Source: Euglena gracilis | Lineage: Eukaryota > Euglenida > Euglenophyceae > Euglenales | DNA length: 64,000 bases | Assembly: GCA_039621445.1 (NCBI GenBank) | Contig: CP154954.1 | Span: 8,434,634 to 8,498,633 of the forward strand | Direction: 5' to 3' | In this document: positions 54,730 through 64,000 of the stretch, in pieces | How positions within the stretch are numbered: position 1 is the stretch's first letter | Layout: every line of letters starts with the position of its first letter | The notes under the pieces: model-generated | Databases searched by the model: none | What the model was told of the DNA's origin: nothing | Seen by the model: the letters and a program-made list of their open reading frames with translations, nothing else | Translations under genes and position numbers: made by a program

Positions 54730-55379
54730 TAAGGTTGTTTCGATTAATTGATTTTTTTATTAATCGTTCGCCACCCCTTGATTAATCGTTCATTCGGCCA
54801 GGGGGTGATTAATCGAAATAATCGGTCTTCCCAAGGAAACCATTGAAAAAGCAGTGCAGGAAAACACTTGGGAGTGATCATTTTGGAGGCTCTGTCTCAC
54901 AGAAATGTCACTGTGTGTTGCTTTCTTTTGGGGGAAACAAAAAACCAAAACCGAAATCTGTCCTCCAACCCCCCCCCCTCCCCCAATGTGGGCGATGCTT
55001 TGACTTGGGCACAACCAGATTGATGAAGTCCTTCAGACCCACAACAACGCGTGGTGTATATTTTTTGTTGACCATCTGAGAAGACCCAAAATTGAGCTGA
55101 ATAAATAAATAAAAATACTCTTGAAATCCTCTTAAAATGCTGCCATACCCAAGAGGTTGCCATAACAAAATCAAAGCCGTGCAAGGAAAAGATCCTGAAA
55201 GGAAAAAAATCATTTTTAAAGAAAGACATTCTTTCCCAAGGGAAAATGAAGCGTTTGTTGGTCATCATAATGCTAGGAACCCAAAGGGGGCATTAATCGT
55301 TCGGTAATCGTTCGCCACCCCCCGATTAATCGGCATTAATCGTTCGGTGCCGTCGATTAAGATTAATCGTCCAACCTTA
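54730..55379. mobile_element. TAAGGTTG-TIR element, copy 1 (650 bp)
   Basis: Ends TAAGGTTGTTTCGATTAATT and, inverted, TAAGGTTGGACGATTAATC, with ATTAATCG words repeated inside both ends. It is flanked by CTGTGGC at 54723-54729 and 55380-55386, a likely 7-bp duplication, although that word is also common in the surrounding satellite. No transposase is seen, so it is a MITE-like non-autonomous element. Confidence 0.75.
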
Positions 55380-55675
55380 CTGTGGCACAAAACTCCCGCC
55401 ATGTGGACACAAGATGTGGCCCCTATCTGTGACGAAGATGTGGCCCACAGCTGTTCCAGAAAGCGAGACCCAAAAAGATGTGGCACCAAAATGTTGCCCA
55501 CCTGTGGCACCAAATTGCCCCCAAGATGTGCACCAAACTCTGGCCCCAAGATGTGCACTAAATTGGCCAAAATGTGGACAGCAGAATGGTCCTAAAATGC
55601 TTCCCCCGGCTGTGGCCAAGATGTGGCCCAAAATGTGGCACCAAACTGGGGGTGAATGTTGAATGTGCTTGGGTG
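55380..55675. repeat. Satellite array, right of the TIR element
   Basis: CTGTGGCACAAAACTCCC / AAGATGTGGCCC units, same family as 54580-54729. Confidence 0.82.
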
Positions 55676-56421
55676 GACAAAAAACTGTTTAAGGAGCTTT
55701 TCCCAGGGCAAGGCAAAACACAGTGAAACAGAAACAGCTGAAACATAGGACCAATTTACTTGAAGCACATCATGACGAACTTCTGCAGCAGCGCCTTGCG
55801 AAGGTCCTCAAGTTCATTCATTTTTCTTTTATCTCACTTGACCTTTAAGCAACTCACTTGGATCTTGAAAGTTGTCAAATTGACGTGTCGCACCACCATG
55901 GACCTTCACCTGTCGGCCAAGCTGTATGAAAGAATGCATACCCATTGCAACACAGGATCCTCGATACCCATCGGGATATATAAGGATTTAACCAGACACC
56001 GCGATTCCTAATCCAAAAAAACCAACGGTGGTTTTTTTGAAACAAAAAAACGCAGTTTTTGGTTTTTTTGAAAAAACCCAAAAAAACACCATCCCTGCTG
56101 CTGGTGCAAGCAATGTGGACCCCAGATGTCTGGAAGCTGCAGCTGCTGAGCATGCTGCTGGTGCACTCAATGTGGACCCCACTCTCCAGGAAGGAGACTG
56201 ACTCCAAACTTAAACAGCAGAAACTGTAGCAGCCAATTGTGAAAATAATTGAAGCTCCGTCTCCTTGGGAGTCAGCAAGGAACTTTTACAGGCCACGCCC
56301 GCTTGTCAGACATATTTATGTGGAAACGAAAAAAATAGACACTCAGAAAGTGCATGGACTTTCTAGTATAGCTTCCCAACATGAGCGCGGAAACGGCGGT
56401 GGGGCGAACCGAATCCACCAA
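55676..56421. other. No gene seen; poly-A/T foldback and a short shared word
   Basis: 56020-56090 is an A/T homopolymer foldback like those at 54220, 52080, 62960 and 63300. GAAACGAAAAAAATAGACAC-TCAGAAAGTG at 56325-56353 recurs at 63442-63470. Confidence 0.5.
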
Positions 56422-56799
56422 TCAGTGGCACAGCCTACTGGCTTTGTCTGAGTTCGTGGGAGCGGGGCTATGTACGGATGGGCAAAGCCCATGGGCAGTG
56501 TATGAGGAGGCGGTTGAATGGCAGGGAGGTTTAGGTGGCAGCCGGCAGCGGCAGTAGCGGCTTATGCCTGTACCGCTGATCCGTATTCTCCGTGTTCTGG
56601 GAGCGGTGGCTGCTTCGTAGGCTGTCCTGGCGCGGCCTCTGTACCGGGAATGCAGGTAGCGGATGAACACCTTGTGTGTCGTTTGCGGGTGGTGGCCTGC
56701 GTCGTGCGTTGGCCTGATGCTTTGGCGGAGGCAGATGAGGCGCTGGTGGAGGCGTGGGGTTAGCAGGGGGTCGGGGTCCGTGTTGCTATTATTGCTGTT

Positions 56800-57545
56800 A
56801 GATAGCGAATCAGCGGAGCACATGCTTCGGTCGTAGCAGCCTGAACAGGGCCAACGCCAAGCTCTGGTAGCTGTCAGCCTGCCGCGTCGAACGCACGTCG
56901 CCTTGGTTGCAGGAGGTCGATCGTTGATCAGTGTCGTCAACAGCTTGGCGCTCTCCGGGCCCAGGCCTCCCCAGGTCCCAAAGGCCAGCGTGGCAAAGGA
57001 CCAGCCCCCGTTTCGACACGGTATGTCGTACTTGGCGTGCTTTGCGGTCTCCTTCCGTTTGAGGAAGGTTCTCCATCGTTCCCTGGACGCTGTCCTCTCA
57101 GCAGACTGCCAGCCGTGTGCAACTGTGATGTGGTCAGTTTCCCGTCTTGCCACGTTGCAAGCAATAGGTCCGCAGGTCGTAGGGAGGCGTCTGGCTGGTT
57201 CAGTACTGGCACCTCGCGTTGCACACTCTGGCCGTTCGCGGACAGGAGTTTGTGTAAGGCTTTCTGAACGGCGTTGAGTCGGTTTGCAAAGTTGTTCCGA
57301 ATGCAGCACATGTCGTGATCCCCGTGGACGTCTGCCACAGACTGGCACCCCGCACACGTGGTTGGCGTGTCGGCTAGGGGCAGCCCAAGCCACCACTTCA
57401 GGCCAAGGCAGTAGTCAGCGGGCTCAATCACCGTGTGCAGAGCCTCGTTGGGGGCTGCTGCCATCCAGCCGTGGCCGATACCGCTGATCTGTTCCATAAG
57501 ACGCGCCTTGTCCCTTGCAGACCACCTGTCGATGAGGGCGTCCAC
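56800..57545 (-). pseudogene. Non-LTR C-terminal finger and restriction-like endonuclease
   Basis: CAGCQSVADVHGDHDMCC (C-x2-C-x8-H-x4-C type, 57300-57360), then RPADLLLATWQDGKLTT (PD-(D/E)xK-like core) and, after a frame change near 57150, DHITVAHGWQSAERTAS and CRNGGWSFATLAFGTWGGLG. This is the endonuclease arrangement that nicks the target for primed reverse transcription in R2-like elements. Sequence below 56800 is decayed tail. Confidence 0.75.
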
Positions 57546-57608
57546 ATGGGCCTTGGATAGTTGGGTCTGCCACCATTTCTGCGAGGTGTCATTTGCCGAC
57601 TGATGCCG

Positions 57609-59015
57609 TCAGCCGGTTGCTCTCAGGGTGACGGGCGCCGAGGACTGAGCCAAGGTCACTGGCGGCTTGCTGGCAAAGCCGGTCGTCCGGGGCGGCCGCG
57701 TAGCTTGGACAGGCGACCCGCTTATGTCCATGTGTGTAGAACTGGCATAGGGCAGCGGTACGGGCTGCTGCTTGGTGGGAGGCGGGAATACGAAGGCCAC
57801 ACCCACCTTGTGACAACGGTAGCGAGTCACAAGGCGGTGGTCTGTGCTGAGGGCTTGGCCGATGATATCCTCGAAGGCACCGAAGATCGTCTCACTGCAC
57901 CGAGTCACTTCACCCTGCGCCTGGTAAAGTCAGAGGCACAGGAGGTGGTTAACTCTGCAGCCGTCCAGGCAGGACCTCAGGAGGTGGTGCGCGAGCTGGG
58001 GGTCAGTGACCGAGGTGACTAGGTCCGCAGCCTGTTCCAGCTTGGTTGTTGCCGTCCATGCTGCCACTGTGTGCCCTGCAGTGGTTGGGAAGTCGACGGG
58101 GCAACCCAGGACAGTGATCCCAGAGCCCTCGACCCAGGGTACGACCTGAACTTTCTCGAGGTCAGGGAGAGCGCCAGCAGCCGGACCCCATGCGACGCAT
58201 TTCGCCAGGTTCAATTGGACCCCGTTGCGTGCCCCTTCGGTCCGCAGGAACTCGAGGCCCTTCTGCAAAGCCCGGGGTTCACCGACGAGCACCCCATCAT
58301 CCAGGTACCATGAGGACCAGAGCAGCTCTGCTTGCTGGCTGATGGTCTCGCTGATGGTGTGGAGGCCCACTGCAAAGCCGATGGGTCCCAGCGGGCAGCC
58401 CTGGTGTGTGCCTCTCGTGGAGTGGAGGACGCGTCCCTCGCTGAACAAGGGTGCCGGCTGGCCGTAGGCGAAGCGCAAGTAGTTGAAAAGCGATGGAGTG
58501 CGCGTTTGCGCTTCCTGCAGAAGGACATTTCTGTCCAGTGTTTTGAAGGCGTTCTTCAGGTCCACCTGAAGAATGGCCCAATTCCCCTGCGGATCCAGTT
58601 TCGGGACCAGGCTTTGGGTTGCCATTGCGACGGATTCGGGAGCATTGTGGACCCCTACCTGCAGGGGGCTCGGCCGGCCCACTTGGTCCTTGGCGGCGCA
58701 GGGTGTAGGAGGGCTTTCCCAACCAATCGCCGAATAGTGTCACCCACCGCGATGGGGCGAACGCCGTCGTCCTTTTTCCAAAGAGGGGTGAGGTTGGCAG
58801 CGCACCACCAGGGGCCGTGATCAGCGGGCAGCTTTCCGTCTACCCACCTGGCGAGAGCTTCCCCAAGGCCGTGAGTTGGCGTGCTCCTTGACCAGGGCGG
58901 CGAACAGCGTCCTGTAGGTGGCAAGGGCGCAAACCAGATGGCCCCGGCGAGGAGGTCCGAGGGAAACGGAGTATTGTGTCCCTGAGGAGCTCCTCCCACC
59001 GCACCTGTTGACCAT
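57609..59015 (-). pseudogene. Non-LTR reverse transcriptase
   Basis: Starts with GLGEALARWVDGKLPADHGP and KKDDGVRPIAVGDTIRRLVG (58999 frame; RT fingers), shifts by one near 58665 to the 58682 frame: ILQVDLKNAFKTLDR (first catalytic Asp), TRGTHQGCPLGPIGFAVGL, SSWYLDDGVLVGEP (catalytic LDD) and LHHLLRSCLDGCRVNHL-type thumb. A TGA lies in frame near 57930, after which RCSETIFGAFEDIIGQAL continues the same frame. The motifs are complete. Confidence 0.88.
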
Positions 59016-59040
59016 CCGGGAGCGGTGGTACTGCGCGGGT

Positions 59041-59876
59041 TAAGGTTGCCCGATTAATCGATCTTGAGGCTGTTGATCGATAATTGCCGATTAATTGGGG
59101 GGGGGCGATCGATTAATCGATTAATGCTCTCCTCAATCAAATTGCCAAAAATGTGGGATAAACTCCTAATTACATCCCAAAAGTTCTAAAAATAGTTACA
59201 CGTGACATTGTATGTTAGGTCACGCTGGTCACATGTGACCTGTCAAAACTGCCACATTCCCACCGCGACCCCCCCTCCCCGCGACCTCACCCGCGACCCG
59301 TACACCCGCACACCCGCAGCGTCAAGGCACTTTTTATAAATCGGAAAAAGAGAGAGAAAAGGGGATTTTTTGGGGGGGGGTTGGTTTCAGGTGCTCTCGT
59401 TCCTGTCAAACTCCAACGCCAAAGTGGATGCTGGGGAGGTGCAATTTTCAAGCATGTGAATCAAAAAGTTCGGTTTTTGGTATTTTGGGTGGCTTTTGGG
59501 GTCTAACTTGCTTGGTTAGTTGATGGCCCATGGGAACAGTAAGGGGGGGGGGGGCTGGTCCCCCCCGCTTACTGTTCCCATGGACCCAAAAGGGGGCCAC
59601 GACAAGAATGGTAAGGGGGGACATGGTATCCCATGTTTGTTGACCCTTTCTGCCCCTGTAAAGGAGGAGGTGGACAAGTGACTATTGAAAGAAACAGTGT
59701 TTCGCAAATGATCCATCTTCTGTGTTTGTTGCATGCCATTGTCAACGTCTTGAAGTCAAGCATGCGGACTTTTTCCATTGTGCAATGGGTGATTTGTAAC
59801 GGAGGCGATTATTTTCGATTAATTGACCCCCCTGCCGATTGATTAATCGATTAATCGATTAATCGAAGCAACCTTA
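59041..59876. mobile_element. TAAGGTTG-TIR element, copy 2 (836 bp)
   Basis: Left end TAAGGTTGCCCGATTAATCG, right end inverted TAAGGTTGCTTCGATTAATC, with tandem GATTAATC inside the right end. Same family as 54730-55379. Flanks GCGCGGGT and CGCCGGGC do not form a convincing duplication. The interior has a G/C-run foldback (59545-59580). No transposase. Confidence 0.72.
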
Positions 59877-60019
59877 CGCCGGGCAGCGCATCGAGGCTTA
59901 CTGGGCGTCCAGGTTGAGGTTGGGTTAGAAATACCAAATTTTTCCCCGCCCCCCCCCCCCATGTGCTCCCCTGTCCAAGGCCTATCGGACAATTTATCAC
60001 ACTGCAGCGGTTTTCCAAC

Positions 60020-60278
60020 CTTGCAACTGATTTCCAGGAAGCGCAACAGCGCACTCTCCAATTGAGCGGTGTCTTTTGCCCAAGTTTCTGCCCAAGCACA
60101 TGAAAGTTTTGCCTCCCGCACTTATGTGCAACAATTGGAGGAGAGACTTTCTCGATTGGAGCAGAAATCTTGTCATTCTGGTGAAGTTCCTGCTGAAGTT
60201 GCAAGTTTTCACACCCAAATCGCAAATATTGCGAGTAGGTTTGAGGATTTGCAACAACAGCGGCAAAGGGCCCCTTCC
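60020..60278 (+). pseudogene. Fragment of an E2-type gag
   Basis: Plus strand reads SFASRTYVQQLEERLSRLEQ and IANIASRFEDLQQQRQ, homologous to FASSTYVQQLEERRSRLERN and IANIASRQDAYHQRWQ in the E2 Gag (minus strand, about 30530-30700). DNA upstream (CAGGAAGCGCAACAGCGC) also matches. It is a free-standing piece at the junction between the TIR element and the non-LTR N-region. Confidence 0.85.
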
Positions 60279-60289
60279 CCCACCAACGT

Positions 60290-61080
60290 GCGGGCACGGG
60301 GAAGCACAGCGGCCGGCATGGCGGCGGGCTCGGTGTGTGCTTTTTTGGCCGCCCGCGGCTCGATGGATGCTGGTGGCAGTCGGGTGGCGTTTCTTAGCTC
60401 TGTCATCAGCGTTCCATGGTCACCTTGCCGGAAAAGTTGGACGCACCGCCTGGTCGCGGTGGAGATGTCCTCCGCGGCCTCACGTCCCGCACTTGGGACT
60501 GTCCGAAGCACCAGTTTGGGGAAAGCGAGGGTGGCGAACAAGCTGTCCGTGGTTGGCCTATGACGTATTCCGCGATGACATCGGAGAGGGTCTCGGAGAC
60601 GTCACGTTGGTTGGCCGCAGGTACATGAAGGACTGTGATTGCGCGGCAGAGGAGGACCTCCTGGAGGTTGGCCGGCTGCGGCAGGATGGTGATTCCGAGC
60701 GGGCCGCCGTGACGGATATCAGAGTTATTTCCGCTTTGGTCAACCACCACAGCCGTGGGTGTGTCGTCTGCTGGGTGTGCTAAATCGTTGGTGCTGTCGC
60801 GAGGTGGCTCCGCCGACGCGACGACCGATGTGGCTGACCTCTTTCTCCCTCCGGGCGGACCTGGGTTGCTTTTAATGTCCCCGCAGGACAGGAGGCTCCC
60901 TCGGCCCGTCTTGGTGGACGCTCGGCAATAGGGGAGGTGTCCACCAGGTAGATCACGACATGGTCCAGGGTGCAGGCAGCGGTTCGTTCCAAGCTGGGAG
61001 ATGCGGCAGCGACGGTCATCTGGTGTAAGGCGTATCGTGGGCTGGCGTTTCTCAGCCATGTAGACGTTCCGCGTCGGCAA
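60290..61080 (-). pseudogene. Non-LTR element N-terminal region with a 2A-like motif
   Basis: 224 codons from 61080 to 60406, then a frame change (60541 frame) into RRCVQLFRQGDHGTLMTELR and RARTLVGEGALCR, a conserved pre-RT segment of these elements. Residues about 63-75 read LLSCGDIKSNPGP (60856-60894), close to the 2A consensus D-V/I-E-x-N-P-G-P except Lys for Glu. 2A-like peptides near the N-terminus of non-LTR elements are known and cause ribosome skipping or act as signal-like leaders. The start codon is assumed. The frame stops at the junction with the E2-type gag piece. Confidence 0.65.
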
Positions 61081-61980
61081 GAGACAGCACTTCCCCCAAG
61101 GCCAGTGAGACCCGTCTCGACAGGTGCAGGTATCTTCCGAGGGGAACCGTGTATCCCAGAGGCCGTCAGCCCAAACGTAGAAGGTGCGTCCGCCTACTGT
61201 CGCTTGGGACGGCCACCCCAGGGGTGGGTCGGTGAGGATCCATTTTGGCCAGGGCGGTTGGTCCTTGGCGCGGAGGTACGGGGCCTCACGCCGGCGGCGC
61301 GGTCGCTCTCCGTCGGTTCCTCGTCCTTGGCTGAGGTCGGCACTGGCCGTTCGGCCGCAGCGAGCCGTGCAGATTTTTGACCTTGGTGGCCCCGGCCAGA
61401 GATTACCGTACCGCCTCCCCCTGGTCGGAGATGGGGGGGGTCGGTTCTGCCAAAAGAAACTCCAAGCAAAAAGGCCGAGATGTCGCAGTGCCGCTCTTCC
61501 CCACAGACAATGAAGGGATCAAATCAGAACTACTCAGAAAAGACAACGACGTCAAGGCGAAAACAAGACCCCTGCTCGAAGCGCCAAGACATCTCGGCAG
61601 CCAGTGTCCATGGGGGGTCGGCACGCCGTGGCGAGCCGTCCAGCTAGGGGGGGGGGGAGGGGGGGGTTTGGCGTGGCGAGGGGGTCCCGAATGGGGGGGG
61701 GGGGGGGGGTGCGCGGGGGTTTTCCAAGAAAATTTTATTTGGCGCGGCTGACATGGCGTGGCGAGGGGGTCTGAAAAGGGGGGGGAGGGGGGCGGTAAAA
61801 TGGCGTGGCGAGGGGGTCGGTGAGGGGGGGGGGAGGGGTAGGGCGTCTGTTTTTTCCCTGAATCTGCCCAGTGAGGTGGCGAAGCTAGCCCCAGGCTGCG
61901 GCAAGCGTTTCTGGCAGAGGGCGTGGCAGGATTGTACAATCTGTGGGCCATTGGGTCCACCACTTTTGCTCCCAGTGTCT
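61081..61980. other. Upstream of the non-LTR element; G-run repeats
   Basis: 61081-61600 has no recognised gene. 61645-61850 has G-runs up to about 19 bases and three copies of TGGCGTGGCGAGGGGGTC (about 61670, 61750, 61800). Confidence 0.6.
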
Positions 61981-61990
61981 TTGATGCAGT

Positions 61991-62269
61991 CTCCAGGGTC
62001 CACTGTTATGGGTTTCCCCGGAGTTTCATTGGAATTGAAATCCTCTGCAGTTTTGGGGAAAGCACAGAGCCAAACACATGGTTTCAAAGCAAAATGTCTC
62101 GCCAATCTTGTTAATGTTTTTGCTGAAATGTCCAGGGTCCACTGCTGAGCTTTTCTCCTGGGTTTGGGCTTGCGGGAAAATCTTCTGCAGCATTTTGGGA
62201 AAGCACAAAGCCAAACCCAAGATTTGGAAGCAAAATGTCTGTAAATGGGTCCACCAATCTTGTTCAAGA
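61991..62269. repeat. Tandem duplication of a 139-bp unit
   Basis: Words CCAGGGTCCACTG, TCTGCAG, GGAAAGCACA-AGCCAAAC, CAAAATGTCT and CCAATCTTGTT occur in the same order starting at about 61992 and 62131. Roughly 75-80% alike by eye. Confidence 0.8.
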
Positions 62270-62270
62270 T

Positions 62271-62879
62271 GCCTCACCGACCCGGGATATCCATCAAACC
62301 CCGGAGTTTGCAGCGACAGTCTGTGCCCTGGGCAGAGACCCCGGACTTAGACGGCCGTAACTGGACACTTTTTTCCCCAAAAAATTGGTCAAAATTTTGG
62401 CCTAAAACGGGTTTTCTAGGAGCACTTTTGAAAAAATTCCAGGCGCATTTGCGCCTAAACCCAATTTTAAATATTGCCACAGAGTGCCCCAATTTCTTAA
62501 CTAATTCCGTAGAAATCATGGGGTTTTGTGACAAAAAGATATCCAAGAATTTTGCTTTCTATGGTGAAGTTGTGGCGTTATTTGGGCTTTGAAGATTGAC
62601 ATTTTGCGAAAGACCCTTTGAAGGGCTATTTTCTCAAGCCACAATTCCAGGCGCAATTTGATTTTTTAGTGTCCAGTTACGGCCGTCTAAGCCGGAGTCT
62701 ACATCGACATGTGAGATTCAGCCACCTAGCAGCAGCACGTCGACATCGCATCAGTGGCTCAAGCCCTGGGAGATCCAGCCCTAGGAGAAGTAGCAACAGC
62801 AGCAGCACATCGACATTGTCGCTTCACATATGTCGTTGTGAACTCCGGGGGTTGTTGAAATCACCCGGGTCGGTGAGGC
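62271..62879. mobile_element. Compound inverted-repeat (foldback) element
   Basis: Outer inverted repeats of about 52 bp: GCCTCACCGACCCGGG at 62271 and its complement ending at 62879. Inner inverted repeats of about 35 bp: 62336-62371 and 62665-62700, both with CTTAGACGGCCGTAACTGG. The interior has no gene. No target duplication was found for either pair. It could be one foldback element or a MITE nested in another. Confidence 0.68.
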
Positions 62880-63893
62880 TGTGGCTGCAAATGAGCCAGT
62901 AGAGTGAACACGGAGTGGATAAAACAATGAACTCCATAGCTGGCGCTTCGTTTAAAACAAAGTGAAAAAAAACATGTTTTTTAAAAAAAAACATGTTTTT
63001 TTTATAAAAAAACAAAAAAAACGCCATTGAGGGTCCAGGGCAAAAAAAATTTTGCCTTTAATTTTAGCTTTTTTTTGCCCATCCTCAGGCAGAGAAAGAC
63101 ACCAAATTTGGGATGTTTCAAGTTGAAACATCCCAAAATGGCGGGAAAATGCCCTATTTTGACCATTCTTGTTGAAGACCTCCAAAAGTATTGGTTTTCA
63201 AGTCATTTGAGCTCAGCTTGGTTCACCCTTGCGTTCAAAGGCAAAATTTGGACCATCATTTTCCCCTTTGTTTTTTTTGCCGTTTTTTTTTGCCTGTTTT
63301 TTTAATAAAAAACAAAGAAACGTTTTTTTATTAAAAAAAAACAAAAAAAAACGCCAGCTATGATGAACTCCAAGACGTCGAAAGCCTGGAACTTCAAAAT
63401 ATACCCCACGTAAGGCTTTCATTTGTCCGACATGATATGCGAACGAAAAAAAAATAGACACTCAGAAAGTGGAAATTTCATTTAAAAACCTCGTTATGAA
63501 ACACCCAAACCATACTTCGAATCCTACTAAGTTCAAAAAGTGCCCAAAAATGGTCAAAAAAATGCAATTTTATGACTTTTTCATTTTTGTGGAATTTTGT
63601 TTTGGCAGAAAGGACCCAGAAGTTGCAAAAATGGTTGAAAACATGCATTCAATTTTTTTTGTACAAAACCTTGTTGGGTTTTTTGTTTAAAAAAATGTTA
63701 ATATTTAAAAAAAAACAGCGTCCAAAAAAATCAAGCTGCCAACTATGGTTTGGCGAACTCCAAACAGTTGGCAACAGCAGCAAGGTCTGCACCTACGGAG
63801 CCAGACTTTTTCTTCGTGTTTGCCCTGTGCCAGCAAGGTGGGTCAACCTTTGGCTTCTTGGCATCTTGATGGTACACCACGAGAGCAGACAAG
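62880..63893. other. AT-rich, poly-A/T foldbacks; no gene
   Basis: Foldbacks of T-run/A-run at 62965-63030, 63260-63350 and 63650-63720, each followed by a short AAAAACGCCA-type word in the first two. The word AAAAAATAGACACTCAGAAA (63450 on) is shared with 56330. Confidence 0.5.
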
Positions 63894-64000
63894 CAAGGTT
63901 GGATGGTTAATCAAAAAACGGTTAATCGCTTGTGACCACCCCAGTTAATCGTTCGTTTGTGGGGGGGGACAATTAACCATGATTAATCGCAAAACGGTTA
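63894..64000. mobile_element. TAAGGTTG-TIR element, copy 3, cut by window edge
   Basis: CAAGGTTGGATGGTTAATC followed by repeated GGTTAATCG words resembles the ends of the copies at 54730 and 59041, with A/G changes (GGTTAATC for GATTAATC). The right end lies outside the window. Confidence 0.5.

Larger units (their letters stand above)
56422..61080 (-). mobile_element. Non-LTR retrotransposon with RT and restriction-like endonuclease, interrupted
   Basis: Minus-strand order: N-terminal region with 2A-like motif (61080-60290), interruption (60290-59041), RT (59015-57609), CCHC-like finger and endonuclease (57545-56800). Gene order RT then endonuclease fits R2/NeSL/Dualen-type elements. A stop at 57930 and several frame changes make it inactive. 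Part of the protein between the N-region and RT is missing at the interruption. Confidence 0.8.

Overview
This window looks like nuclear DNA of a large, repeat-rich eukaryotic genome and holds essentially nothing but transposable elements, most of them broken and stacked inside one another. I found no convincing host gene, rRNA or tRNA. My best guess for the source is a streptophyte (charophyte, Chara-like) alga. The reasons are a Ty3-type element carrying a cytosine-methyltransferase domain (retrotransposon methyltransferases have been reported from charophytes and dinoflagellates), a plant-like chromovirus, a primer-binding site resembling the plant initiator-tRNA-Met type, and non-LTR elements with a restriction-like endonuclease. 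The species is an inference and could be wrong.

Layout. (1) 1-4357, plus strand: an uninterrupted Ty3/gypsy chromovirus polyprotein (protease, RT, RNase H, integrase, chromodomain), the only intact large gene here. (2) 4.8-6.1 kb: a G-rich minisatellite and a GA microsatellite. (3) 6.3-8.7 kb, minus: a long coiled-coil Gag of a GC-rich Ty3-like family, truncated. (4) About 9.8-34.8 kb, minus: one degenerate member of that family (here E0), read from right to left as Gag, cytosine methyltransferase, protease, RT and RNase H, with no integrase. Its gag is split by a 17.8-kb block (15421-33248). That block is a small LTR element (E1: LTRs 15421-15673 and 32986-33248, 6-bp target duplication ACGATG), which itself contains a 16-kb LTR element (E2: LTRs 16313-16724 and 31923-32338). 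E2 has a PBS, a polypurine tract and a Gag but no recognisable pol.

(5) 36.6-38.1 kb, minus: tail of a non-LTR element. (6) 38.1-51.2 kb, minus: an exon-split hAT transposase gene (hAT-1; TTF zinc finger, DUF4371-like core, possible C-terminal remnants). It is interrupted by a second hAT (49316-50725; 8-bp duplication AACCCTGG) and by a DIRS-like reverse transcriptase fragment, itself interrupted by a PIF/Harbinger-type DNA transposon (40475-44853; 3-bp duplication). (7) 51.2-56.4 kb: minisatellites and a 650-bp TIR element. (8) 56.4-61.1 kb, minus: a non-LTR retrotransposon with RT, CCHC finger, restriction-like endonuclease and a 2A-like motif near its N-terminus, interrupted by an 836-bp TIR element and a plus-strand piece of an E2-type gag. 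(9) 61-64 kb: G-rich repeats, a 139-bp tandem duplication, a compound inverted-repeat element, AT-rich foldbacks and the edge of a third TIR-family copy.

The elements do not form a pathway. The value of the window is its stratigraphy: two broken transposase or gag genes act as rulers whose reading order can be followed across the later insertions. Many frameshifts and homopolymer runs are present, and some could be assembly or sequencing errors rather than true decay.
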